Part shown: in pieces, positions 52,258-60,738 of the stretch | Layout: each line of letters opens with the position of its first letter | How positions within the stretch are numbered: the stretch's first letter is position 1 | Source: Ideonella sp. | Lineage (GTDB): Bacteria > Pseudomonadota > Gammaproteobacteria > Burkholderiales > Burkholderiaceae_C | Reading direction: 5' to 3' | Assembly: GCA_016721465.1 (NCBI GenBank) | Contig: JADKIA010000015.1 | Location: forward strand, 62,001-126,000 | Length of the DNA stretch: 64,000 nucleotides | Notes under the pieces: model-generated | What the model was told of the DNA's origin: nothing | Seen by the model: the letters and a program-made list of their open reading frames with translations, nothing else | Databases searched by the model: none | Position numbers and translations under genes: made by a program

Positions 52258-53289
52258 ATGCCCATCACCAACAACGAAGCCCTCACCCGCGTCATCGAGC
52301 ACCGCGAGATCTTTCACGACGAGATGCTGGCGCTGATGCGCCGCATCATGAGCGGCGAGATGTCGCCCGTGATGATGACCGCGCTGTTGATCGGCCTGCG
52401 CGTCAAGAAAGAGACCATCGGCGAGATCACCGCCGCCGCGCAGGTGATGCGCGAGTTCTCGACCAAGGTGGAGGTGGCCGACCGGCGCAATCTCGTCGAC
52501 ATCGTCGGCACTGGTGGCGACGGCTCGCACACCTTCAACATCTCCACGTGCTCGATGTTCGTGGCCGCGGCCTGCGGCGCGCGCGTCAGCAAGCATGGCA
52601 ACCGCAGCGTGTCCAGCAAGTCCGGCAGTGCGGACGTGCTGGAAGCCATGGGCGTGCCGATGAACCTGCCGCCGGCGGCCATTTCGCGCTCGATCGCCGA
52701 GACGGGCATCGGCTTCATGTTCGCGCCCAACCACCACCCGGCGATGAAGAACGTGGCACCGGTGCGGCGTGAACTCGGCGTGCGCACGATCTTCAACATC
52801 CTGGGCCCGCTGACCAATCCGGCCGATGCGCCCAACATCCTGATGGGTGTGTTCCATCCCGATCTGGTGGGCATCCAGGTGCGCGCGCTGCAGCGCCTGG
52901 GCGCCGAGCATGCGGTGGTGGTGTATGGCCGCGATGGCATGGACGAGGTGTCGCTGGGCGCGGCCACGATCGTGGGCGAGTACAAGGACGGCGGCATCCG
53001 CGAGTACGAGATCCACCCCGAAGATTTCGGCCTCACCATGGCCAGCAGCCGCGCACTGAAGGTGGAGACGCCCGAGCAATCGCGCACGCTGGTGCAGTCG
53101 GTGCTGGACGACGTGGCCGGCCCGGCGCGCGACATCGTCATGCTCAACGCAGGCGTAGCGCTGTACGCCGCCAACATCGCCACCAGCATGGCCGATGGCG
53201 TGGCCCTGGCGCGCGAAGCGCTGGCCAACGGCAAGGCCCGCGAGAAGATGCAGCAGTTCGTCGCTTGCGCGCAAGCGTTGGCGGCGTGA
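52258..53289 (+). CDS. trpD: Anthranilate phosphoribosyltransferase
   Basis: The 343-residue enzyme joins anthranilate to PRPP. It has the glycine-rich PRPP loop VDIVGTGGDG, the anthranilate site SKHGNRSVSSKSGSADVLE, and FAPNHHPAMKNVAPVR. AAGGA upstream supports the ATG at 52258 rather than a GTG nine codons earlier that overlaps ltaE. It is in the trp operon after ltaE. Confidence 0.97.
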   Translation: MPITNNEALTRVIEHREIFHDEMLALMRRIMSGEMSPVMMTALLIGLRVKKETIGEITAAAQVMREFSTKVEVADRRNLVDIVGTGGDGSHTFNISTCSMFVAAACGARVSKHGNRSVSSKSGSADVLEAMGVPMNLPPAAISRSIAETGIGFMFAPNHHPAMKNVAPVRRELGVRTIFNILGPLTNPADAPNILMGVFHPDLVGIQVRALQRLGAEHAVVVYGRDGMDEVSLGAATIVGEYKDGGIREYEIHPEDFGLTMASSRALKVETPEQSRTLVQSVLDDVAGPARDIVMLNAGVALYAANIATSMADGVALAREALANGKAREKMQQFVACAQALAA

Positions 53290-53294
53290 GCAGC

Positions 53295-53358
53295 GCACGG
53301 CGGCCCGAAGGGGCGAGTCCCGCTCGAAGCGACGCGGCCATGGCCCCAAGGGGGAAGT
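53295..53358. repeat. Palindromic GC-rich spacer between trpD and trpC
   Basis: Most of the 73-nt gap is low-complexity DNA with internal complementarity (GGCCATGGCC near 53335, and CCCGAAGGGG and CCCCAAGGGGG blocks), resembling the dispersed palindromic elements of Burkholderiales. It also supplies the GGGGGA ribosome site for trpC. Confidence 0.5.
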
Positions 53359-53362
53359 ACCC

Positions 53363-54154
53363 GTGAGTGACATCCTGGACAAGATCGTCGCGGTCAAGCG
53401 CGACGAGGTGGCCGCCGCGCGCGCCAAGCGCGATCTGCCGTCGCTGCGCGCCGAGGCGAAGGCGCGGTGCGACGTGCGCGGTTTCACCGCCGCATTGCGG
53501 GCCAAGGTGGCGGCAGGCCAGGCGGCGGTGATCGCCGAGGTGAAGAAGGCCAGCCCCAGCAAGGGCGTGATCCGCGAGCATTTCGTGCCGGCCGACATCG
53601 CCACCAGCTATGCACAACACGGTGCCGCCTGCCTGAGTGTGCTCACGGATGAGCACTTCTTTCAGGGTTGCGCGGCCTACCTGCAGCAGGCCCGTGCGGC
53701 CTGTACCCTGCCGGTGCTGCGCAAGGACTTCATGATCGACGAGTACCAGGTCGTCGAAGCCCGGGCGATGGGCGCGGACTGCATCCTGCTGATCGCCGCC
53801 TGCCTGTCCGACGCCCAGATGGCCGACCTGGAAGCCTGTGCGATGGCCCTGGGCATGGACGTGCTGGTCGAGGTGCACGACGGCGATGAACTGGACCGCG
53901 CCCTGCGCTTGAAGACGCCGTTGCTCGGCATCAACAACCGCAACCTGCGCAGCTTCGAAGTCACGCTGGACACCACGCTGGGCTTGTTGCCGCGCGTGCC
54001 GGCCGATCGACTGCTGGTCACCGAGTCCGGCATCCTGGGGCGTGCCGACGTCCAGCGCATGCGCCAGGCCCAGGTGCACGCGTTTCTGGTCGGCGAGGCC
54101 TTCATGCGCGCCGACGATCCCGGCGTGGCGCTGGCCGGGTTGTTCGCCGTCTGA
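53363..54154 (+). CDS. trpC: Indole-3-glycerol phosphate synthase
   Basis: The 263-residue TIM-barrel enzyme begins at GTG 53363 (VSDILDKIVAVKRDEV), preceded by GGGGGAAG. Conserved segments are VIAEVKKASPSKG, LSVLTDEHFFQG, LRKDFMIDEYQ, GINNRNLRSFEV and VTESGI. It closes the indole ring of tryptophan. The gene is the last trp gene here; trpB, trpA and trpF are elsewhere, as is usual in betaproteobacteria. Confidence 0.97.
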   Translation: MSDILDKIVAVKRDEVAAARAKRDLPSLRAEAKARCDVRGFTAALRAKVAAGQAAVIAEVKKASPSKGVIREHFVPADIATSYAQHGAACLSVLTDEHFFQGCAAYLQQARAACTLPVLRKDFMIDEYQVVEARAMGADCILLIAACLSDAQMADLEACAMALGMDVLVEVHDGDELDRALRLKTPLLGINNRNLRSFEVTLDTTLGLLPRVPADRLLVTESGILGRADVQRMRQAQVHAFLVGEAFMRADDPGVALAGLFAV

Positions 54155-54157
54155 TAC

Positions 54158-54904
54158 ATGCCGCAGCGGTCCCTGCCCGGGCTGGGCGCCATCAACCAGC
54201 TCGTCGAGCCGCTGGCTGCCGTGCTGGAGCGTGCGCCGCCGTCGTGGCGGACCTTGGTCGATGCCTGGCGGGACAGCGCCGCGGGACAGGCCCTGGTGGC
54301 TTTCGTCGAGCAGCGTCGCGACACGGGCGTGGCGATCTATCCGGCCTCGGTGCTCAAGGCGTTGGAGTTGACCCCGCGCGATGCCGTGCGCGTGGTCATC
54401 CTGGGCCAGGACCCGTACCACGGTACCGGCCAGGCCGAGGGCTTGGCGTTTTCGGTGCCGATGGGCATCCCGGTGCCGCCCAGCCTGCGCAACATCCATG
54501 TCGAGTTGCAGCGCGACCTGGGGATGGTGCGCGCGGGGGGCCATCTGGGGGGCTGGGCTCGCCAGGGGGTGCTGCTGCTGAACACCAGCCTGACCGTGGA
54601 GGATGGCGACCCGGGGTCACATGCCCGGCGCGGTTGGGAGGCGTTGACGGACCGCATCGTGGCGGCGCTTGCGCGCGACCCTGGTCGCCGTGTGTTCATG
54701 CTCTGGGGCGCCCACGCGCAGGCCAAGGCGGGCTTGGTCGAGGCGCTGGGTGACGCTCGCCACGCCGTGCTTCGGGCCAACCACCCTTCACCGCTGTCGG
54801 CGCGCCGGCCGCCGACACCCTTCATTGGGTGCGGGCATTTCGGCTCGGCGCAGCGCTTTCTGGCTGCCACGGGCACGGCGCCGGCCATCGACTGGTCACC
54901 GTGA
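54158..54904 (+). CDS. ung: Uracil-DNA glycosylase, family 1
   Basis: The 248-residue enzyme excises uracil from DNA. It has the family-1 catalytic loop GQDPYHGTGQAEGLAFSV with the water-activating Asp, LLNTSLTVEDG, and the minor-groove loop HPSPLSARR. It starts 3 nt after trpC ends, so it is probably cotranscribed with trp genes. Confidence 0.97.
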   Translation: MPQRSLPGLGAINQLVEPLAAVLERAPPSWRTLVDAWRDSAAGQALVAFVEQRRDTGVAIYPASVLKALELTPRDAVRVVILGQDPYHGTGQAEGLAFSVPMGIPVPPSLRNIHVELQRDLGMVRAGGHLGGWARQGVLLLNTSLTVEDGDPGSHARRGWEALTDRIVAALARDPGRRVFMLWGAHAQAKAGLVEALGDARHAVLRANHPSPLSARRPPTPFIGCGHFGSAQRFLAATGTAPAIDWSP

Positions 54905-54951
54905 CGCCCGCCAGGCGAGCAAAGCAGCCTTCAGCCGCATCGTTCTAGTTC

Positions 54952-54960
54952 TGCTATAGT
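54952..54960 (+). promoter_or_regulatory. Extended -10 promoter for the tRNA-Tyr/Gly/Thr-tuf transcript
   Basis: TGCTATAGT is an extended -10 element (TGn followed by TATAGT) 14 nt before tRNA-Tyr. There is no good -35 at 17 bp (CAGCCG); TTCAGC at 19 bp is poor. Position and sequence make it the likely promoter of the tRNA cluster. Confidence 0.65.
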
Positions 54961-54974
54961 CCTACGTTCGCTGC

Positions 54975-55060
54975 GGAGGGGTGGCCGAGTGGTTAAAGGC
55001 AGCAGACTGTAAATCTGCCCGCTTACGCGTACGCTGGTTCGAATCCAGCCTCCTCCACCA
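54975..55060 (+). tRNA. tRNA-Tyr (GTA)
   Basis: An 86-nt class II tRNA with acceptor GGAGGGG paired to CTCCTCC, anticodon GTA in ACTGTAAATC, a long variable arm, TTCGAATC T-loop and encoded CCA. Confidence 0.98.
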
Positions 55061-55115
55061 CGGTGAAAATTTGGGTCCATGGTTGGCTTTTCGGAGCTGG
55101 CGGTGGATTGGCAGG

Positions 55116-55189
55116 GCGGGAGTAGTTCAATGGTAGAACCTTAGCCTTCCAAGCTAATGACACGGGTTCGATTCCCGTTTCCCGCTCCA
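55116..55189 (+). tRNA. tRNA-Gly (TCC)
   Basis: A 74-nt tRNA with acceptor GCGGGAG paired to TTCCCGC, anticodon TCC in CTTCCAA, GTTCGATT T-loop and encoded CCA. Confidence 0.98.
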
Positions 55190-55272
55190 GTGTCGGTTGT
55201 TCAGCTTTGATTTGATTGCAGTGGTCGATACCGGTTTGGATGCCAGGTTTCAGCATCCAAACCCGTGTCGAT

Positions 55273-55347
55273 GCCCATGTGGCTCAGTGGTAGAGCACCC
55301 CCTTGGTAAGGGGGAGGTCGCAGGTCCGATTCCTGCCATGGGCACCA
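55273..55347 (+). tRNA. tRNA-Thr (GGT)
   Basis: A 75-nt tRNA with acceptor GCCCATG paired to CATGGGC, anticodon GGT in TTGGTAA, TCCGATT T-loop and encoded CCA. Confidence 0.98.
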
Positions 55348-55394
55348 CCCATTTTTTCATCGTCACACCTGTTTGATCGCGAGGAGCGCGCAAC

Positions 55395-56585
<1,191 letters not shown>

Positions 56586-56604
56586 GTTTCAAGTCCTTTT
56601 CCGC

Positions 56605-56680
56605 AGGGGTGTAGCTCAATTGGTAGAGCGCCGGTTTCCAAAACCGAAGGTCGGGGGTTCGATTCCCTCCGCCCCTGCCA
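56605..56680 (+). tRNA. tRNA-Trp (CCA)
   Basis: A 76-nt tRNA with acceptor AGGGGTG, anticodon CCA in TTCCAAA, T-loop TTCGATT and encoded CCA. The first anticodon-stem pair reads C-A. Confidence 0.98.
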
Positions 56681-56808
56681 GAACCGAACACTGATTTCAA
56701 GGCACCGAACCCGCGGCCCGCAGGCTCCAAGAGCCCGGCGGGCCTTGGCTCTTGATGGGTTGATCGATCTTGATGCGTGTTGCAACAAGGGCGCAAAGCA
56801 AACAAAGC

Positions 56809-57195
56809 ATGTCCACGAACACTCAAGTCGAAACCGTTTCTGCCGGCGCTGACAAGGCCAAGTTGGCCGCAGCCGCTGTATTGGTGGTGGCGGGCGTCGC
56901 GGCTTTCTACATGCTTTCGAAGCAGGATCTCTGGCTGCGTGTGCTTGCCTTGCTGGTCCTGGTGGCCGCCGCCGTGGCGGCCTACTTCACGTCCGAATCG
57001 GGCAAGCAGCTGATCGCCTTTGGTCGCGACTCTGTGCGCGAGACGAAGAAAGTGGTTTGGCCTGCACGCAATGAAGCGATGCAGATGACCGGCTACGTGT
57101 TCGCATTTGTGGCGGTGATGGCACTGTTCTTGTTTCTCACCGACAAGACGCTGGAGTGGGTGCTGTATGACCTGATCCTGGGCTGGAAGCGCTGA
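56809..57195 (+). CDS. secE: Preprotein translocase subunit SecE
   Basis: The 128-residue three-helix SecE of the proteobacterial type stabilises SecY in the SecYEG channel. Two helices lie near residues 18-60 and the third near 95-115; the conserved amphipathic segment ETKKVVWPARNEAMQMT comes before the last helix. The ATG at 56809 is preferred because earlier in-frame codons lie in the tRNA-mRNA spacer. nusG follows after 12 nt. Confidence 0.96.
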   Translation: MSTNTQVETVSAGADKAKLAAAAVLVVAGVAAFYMLSKQDLWLRVLALLVLVAAAVAAYFTSESGKQLIAFGRDSVRETKKVVWPARNEAMQMTGYVFAFVAVMALFLFLTDKTLEWVLYDLILGWKR

Positions 57196-57207
57196 AGGAC
57201 GTCAAGC

Positions 57208-57795
57208 ATGACCGAGCAACTCACCCCAGCAGTCGCGGCAGAAGGCGCGGCCCCGGCCGCGAATCCGATGCGTTGGTATGTCGTCCATGCCTATTCGGGC
57301 ATGGAAAAGGCCGTCGAGCGCAACATCCGCGAGCGCATAGAGCGCGCCGGCATGCACGCCAAGTTCGGCCGGATCCTGGTGCCGACTGAAGAAGTCATCG
57401 AGCTGAAGAACGGCAAGAAGTCGGTCACCGAACGCCGGTTCTTTCCTGGCTACGTGCTGGTCGAGATGCTGATGGACGACGAGTCCTGGCACCTGGTCAA
57501 GCACACCAGCAAGGTCACCGGATTCGTGGGCGGCGCCAAGAACCGCCCTGCGCCCATCTCGGAGTCCGAGGTGATGAAGATCGTCAACCAGATGCAGGAA
57601 GGTCTGGAAAAACCGCGGCCCAAGGTCGAGTGGATGATCGGCGAATTGGTGCGGGTCAAGGAAGGCCCGTTCACCGACTTCAATGGGGCGGTCGAGGACG
57701 TCAATTACGAGAAGTCCAAGGTCAAGGTCTCGGTCACGATCTTTGGTCGGGCCACCGGTGTCGAACTGGACTTCGCTCAAGTCGAGAAGATCTGA
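57208..57795 (+). CDS. nusG: Transcription termination/antitermination protein NusG
   Basis: The 195-residue protein has the NGN domain (WYVVHAYSGMEKAVERN, FFPGYVLVEM, HTSKVTGFVG) and the C-terminal KOW domain (GELVRVKEGPFTDFNG) that binds Rho or S10. It couples transcription to translation and Rho action. Standard position after secE. Confidence 0.98.
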   Translation: MTEQLTPAVAAEGAAPAANPMRWYVVHAYSGMEKAVERNIRERIERAGMHAKFGRILVPTEEVIELKNGKKSVTERRFFPGYVLVEMLMDDESWHLVKHTSKVTGFVGGAKNRPAPISESEVMKIVNQMQEGLEKPRPKVEWMIGELVRVKEGPFTDFNGAVEDVNYEKSKVKVSVTIFGRATGVELDFAQVEKI

Positions 57796-57905
57796 TCTTT
57801 CTGCTGCTGGCGCAACCGACCCGGCGCCCGCGGTCTTCATCAACGGGTCAATGACCGAGGAGCTTGTCCTTCGTGGCGAGCGTTCGAACTCGATAGGAGC
57901 CCTTT

Positions 57906-58337
57906 GTGGCAAAGAAAATCGTCGGCTTCATCAAGCTGCAAATCCCGGCAGGCAAGGCCAATCCTTCGCCGCCAGTCGGTCCGGCGCTGGGTCAGCGCGG
58001 CCTGAACATCATGGAGTTCTGCAAGCAGTTCAACGCGCAGACCCAGAGCTACGAGCCGGGCCTGAAATTGCCGGTCGTGATCACCGCCTTCGCGGACAAG
58101 TCCTTCACGTTCGTGCTCAAGTCGCCACCAGCGACCGTGCTGATCAAGAAGGCCGTGAAGATCGAAAAGGGCTCGGGCAAGCCGCATCTGGAAAAAGTGG
58201 GCAAGATCACCCGCGCTCAGCTCGAAGAAATCGCCAAGATGAAGGTCAAGGACCTGACGGCCGCCGACATGGACGCCGCTGTTCGCACCATTGCTGGTTC
58301 CGCCCGCTCGATGGGCATCATTGTGGAGGGCGTGTGA
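57906..58337 (+). CDS. rplK: 50S ribosomal protein L11
   Basis: The 143-residue protein binds 23S rRNA at the GTPase centre. Family features include IKLQIPAGKANPSPPVGPAL and NIMEFCKQFNA, and a C-terminal RNA-binding domain. It starts at GTG 57906 with AGGAG upstream. The 110-nt spacer after nusG probably contains the L1 autoregulatory target; I did not resolve its structure. Confidence 0.98.
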   Translation: MAKKIVGFIKLQIPAGKANPSPPVGPALGQRGLNIMEFCKQFNAQTQSYEPGLKLPVVITAFADKSFTFVLKSPPATVLIKKAVKIEKGSGKPHLEKVGKITRAQLEEIAKMKVKDLTAADMDAAVRTIAGSARSMGIIVEGV

Positions 58338-58338
58338 C

Positions 58339-59040
58339 ATGAGCAAGCTCACCAAGCGCCAGAAGGCACAGGTCGGCAAGGTCGACTCCGTCAAGCTGTA
58401 CGCCTTTGACGAGGCCATTGGTCTGGTCAAGCAGGCCGCCGTGGCCAAGTTCGATGAATCCATCGACGTGGCCGTGCAACTCGGCATCGACGCCAAGAAG
58501 TCCGACCAGGTCGTGCGCGGTGCCGTCGTGCTGCCCAACGGCACGGGCAAGACCAAGCGTGTGGCCGTGTTTGCGCAAGGCGCCAAGGCTGACGAAGCCA
58601 GGGCCGCCGGCGCCGACGTGGTCGGCATGGACGACCTTGCAGCCGAGATCAAGGCCGGCAACATCAACTTCGACGTGGTCATCGCCTCGCCGGACACGAT
58701 GCGCATCGTCGGTACCCTGGGCCAGATCCTGGGCCCGCGCGGCCTGATGCCGAACCCCAAGGTCGGCACCGTCACCCCCGACGTGGCCACCGCGGTGAAG
58801 AACGCCAAGGCGGGTCAGGTGCAGTTCCGCGTCGACAAGGCCGGCATCATCCACGGCACCATCGGCCGCCGCTCGTTCGACGACGCCAAGCTCAAGGGCA
58901 ACCTGGCGGCGCTGCTGGACGCGCTGAGCAAGGCCAAGCCGGCGTCGAGCAAGGGTGTCTATCTGCGCAAGTTGGCCGTGTCGTCGACCATGGGTGTGGG
59001 CGTGCGCGTCGATCTGGCGTCGATGGCATCGGCCGCCTGA
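58339..59040 (+). CDS. rplA: 50S ribosomal protein L1
   Basis: The 233-residue protein forms the L1 stalk near the ribosomal E site and usually represses the rplK-rplA mRNA. Motifs include KFDESIDVAVQLGIDAKKSD, LGPRGLMPNPKVGTVT and the conserved GTIGRRSF. The ATG at 58339 lies 1 nt after the rplK stop. Confidence 0.98.
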   Translation: MSKLTKRQKAQVGKVDSVKLYAFDEAIGLVKQAAVAKFDESIDVAVQLGIDAKKSDQVVRGAVVLPNGTGKTKRVAVFAQGAKADEARAAGADVVGMDDLAAEIKAGNINFDVVIASPDTMRIVGTLGQILGPRGLMPNPKVGTVTPDVATAVKNAKAGQVQFRVDKAGIIHGTIGRRSFDDAKLKGNLAALLDALSKAKPASSKGVYLRKLAVSSTMGVGVRVDLASMASAA

Positions 59041-59337
59041 CGGTTTGAAGAAAACGGGTCGCACGTCGGTCTTGCGTGCGTCCCAATGATTGGTGGGCTG
59101 GTGCGGGCAACTGCACCAGGCCATCCAAGACCGCTGGCGGTGCCGCAAGGCACCTTAATCACCGATCAGCGCATCGGTTGGCCAGCGCAGATGGCGTCCC
59201 CGCCTGAAGGACAGTGGAACGCTCGCGGCGCAAGTTGTGGGTGATCGGTTGGCTGGATGGTTTGGTCGCTGCAACCTGGTGCGTCAGGTGGCCTCGGATT
59301 CGTGGAGGCGCCTGGTGCGAAATGTGAGGAGCAGACC
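59041..59337 (+). promoter_or_regulatory. Ribosomal protein L10 leader (autoregulatory RNA region)
   Basis: The 297-nt gap before rplJ has no ORF of merit and occupies the place of the L10(L12)4-binding leader. A clear stem GGTGCC-GCAA-GGCACC (59139-59154) with a GNRA loop is present, followed by further complementary blocks (GTGGGTGATCGGTTGG near 59239). In other bacteria L10 binds here to repress rplJL translation. The assignment rests on synteny and the presence of structure, not on a covariance match. Confidence 0.65.
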
Positions 59338-59871
59338 TTGAGTCTCAATCGCAACGAGAAAGCAGCCGTGATCTCGGACGTGTCGGCGCAAGCCGCCCGT
59401 TCGCAGACGCTCGCGCTGGCCGAGTACCGTGGCCTCACCGTTGAACACCTGAACAAGCTGCGCAAGGACGCGCGCGAGAAGGGTGTGTATCTTCACGTGC
59501 TGAAGAACACACTGGCTCGTCGCGCCGTTGCAGGCACGCCGTTCGAGGTGGCATCGGAGAGCATGGCCGGCCCGCTGATCTACGGTTTTTCAGAAGACGC
59601 TGTTGCCGCAGCCAAAGTCATCGCAGACTTTTCCAAGGGCAACGACAAGCTGGTCATCAAGGGCGGCGCCTACGCCGGCAAGGCGCTGGATGCCAACGGG
59701 GTCAAGGCCCTGGCTGCCATCCCGAGCCGCGAGGTGCTGATCTCGCAGATTGCCGGCTTGCTCAAGTCGCCGATCCAGCGCTTCGCGGCCGTCCTGGCTG
59801 CGGTGGTCGAAAAGCAGGGTGGTGGCGCAGCCCCCGCTGCTGCGCAAGCCGAAGCGGCCCCTGCCGCCTGA
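59338..59871 (+). CDS. rplJ: 50S ribosomal protein L10
   Basis: The 177-residue protein anchors L7/L12 dimers at the ribosomal stalk. It starts at TTG 59338 (MSLNRNEKAAVISDV) with GAGGAG upstream; earlier in-frame starts lie in the leader and are not conserved. LALAEYRGLTVEHLNKLRK and VLKNTLARRAV are typical. The rare start fits leader-controlled translation. The C-terminal Ala-rich tail binds L12. Confidence 0.97.
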   Translation: MSLNRNEKAAVISDVSAQAARSQTLALAEYRGLTVEHLNKLRKDAREKGVYLHVLKNTLARRAVAGTPFEVASESMAGPLIYGFSEDAVAAAKVIADFSKGNDKLVIKGGAYAGKALDANGVKALAAIPSREVLISQIAGLLKSPIQRFAAVLAAVVEKQGGGAAPAAAQAEAAPAA

Positions 59872-59934
59872 GCCTCGACCGAGCGCACTTCTGAACCAAT
59901 CCACTGAACCTACTGAAAACACGAGGAAACTCAA

Positions 59935-60312
59935 ATGGCATTCGACAAAGACGCTTTCCTGTCCGCGATGGACAGCATGTCCGTGATGGAACTCAATGAC
60001 CTGGTCAAGGCCATTGAAGAGAAGTTCGGCGTGTCCGCCGCTTCGATGGCCGCCCCGGCGGCGGGCGGCGGCGGCGCTGCTGCTGCGGTGGTCGAGGAGC
60101 AGACCGAATTCAACGTCGTGCTGCTCGAAGCCGGCGCCAACAAGGTCTCGGTCATCAAGGCCGTGCGCGAACTGACGGGCCTGGGCCTGAAGGAAGCCAA
60201 GGACCTGGTCGACGGTGCTCCGAAGCCGGTCAAGGAAGGCATTGCCAAGGCCGACGCCGAGGCCGCGCTGAAGAAGCTGGTCGAGGCCGGCGCCAAGGCA
60301 GAACTCAAGTAA
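59935..60312 (+). CDS. rplL: 50S ribosomal protein L7/L12
   Basis: The 125-residue protein has the N-terminal dimerisation helices (SAMDSMSVMELNDLVKAIEE), an Ala/Gly hinge, and the C-terminal factor-binding domain (VSVIKAVRELTGLGLKEAKD). It recruits elongation factors. GAGGAAACTC precedes the ATG. Confidence 0.99.
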   Translation: MAFDKDAFLSAMDSMSVMELNDLVKAIEEKFGVSAASMAAPAAGGGGAAAAVVEEQTEFNVVLLEAGANKVSVIKAVRELTGLGLKEAKDLVDGAPKPVKEGIAKADAEAALKKLVEAGAKAELK

Positions 60313-60738
60313 CACCCCCGGAGCGCCTGCGGCGCTGCTCCCTCAAGGGGGGCGCCGCCCATGGCCCGGCAAGGCGCTTGCGCCTCGGCAAAGGCTCACA
60401 TCGCGTCAGCGATGTGATGCCGAAGCCAAAGCCGGTTCCATGGCAGCCACTGGGTGGCTGGGGCGTTGCGAGAGCAGCGCAAAGCCTGCGGGCTTTGCAG
60501 TGTTCTCTGAACCGACTGCAGAGAACCGGTTTGGTCGGACTTCGGTGCAATGCCGAGGTTGTCCGCCAGCGGCTGGTAGTGGCCAGCCACCAAGCTTTGA
60601 GCCGCGCATGGCTCAACGCCAGTCGCCGACGAGATGTTCACCTTCTGCCTGGTGAGCAGCATCGTCAACGAAGTACACGAAGTTTCAGAGAAGACTGACT
60701 TGTACTCTCAAGTTACGTCGCAGCTAAACGGAGTTTCC
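60313..60738. other. Hairpin-rich rplL-rpoB intergenic region
   Basis: The 426 nt hold no credible gene but at least five perfect or near-perfect hairpins: GGCGC-TT-GCGCC (60373-60384), CACATCGC-gtca-GCGATGTG (60397-60416), CAGCCAC-tgg-GTGGCTG (60444-60460), GCAAAGCC-tgcg-GGCTTTGC (60479-60498) and GTTCTCTG-n9-CAGAGAAC (60502-60526). In E. coli the corresponding spacer carries an attenuator and an RNase III site. Here the structures look like a mosaic of dispersed palindromic elements, which may still serve that purpose. GGAG before 60739 is the rpoB ribosome site. Confidence 0.7.

Noticed and set aside
56605..56680. C-A mismatch in the tRNA-Trp anticodon stem as a sign of a pseudogene
   Set aside because: The rest of the cloverleaf, anticodon and CCA are intact and synteny is standard; a single terminal mismatch in the stem is tolerated.
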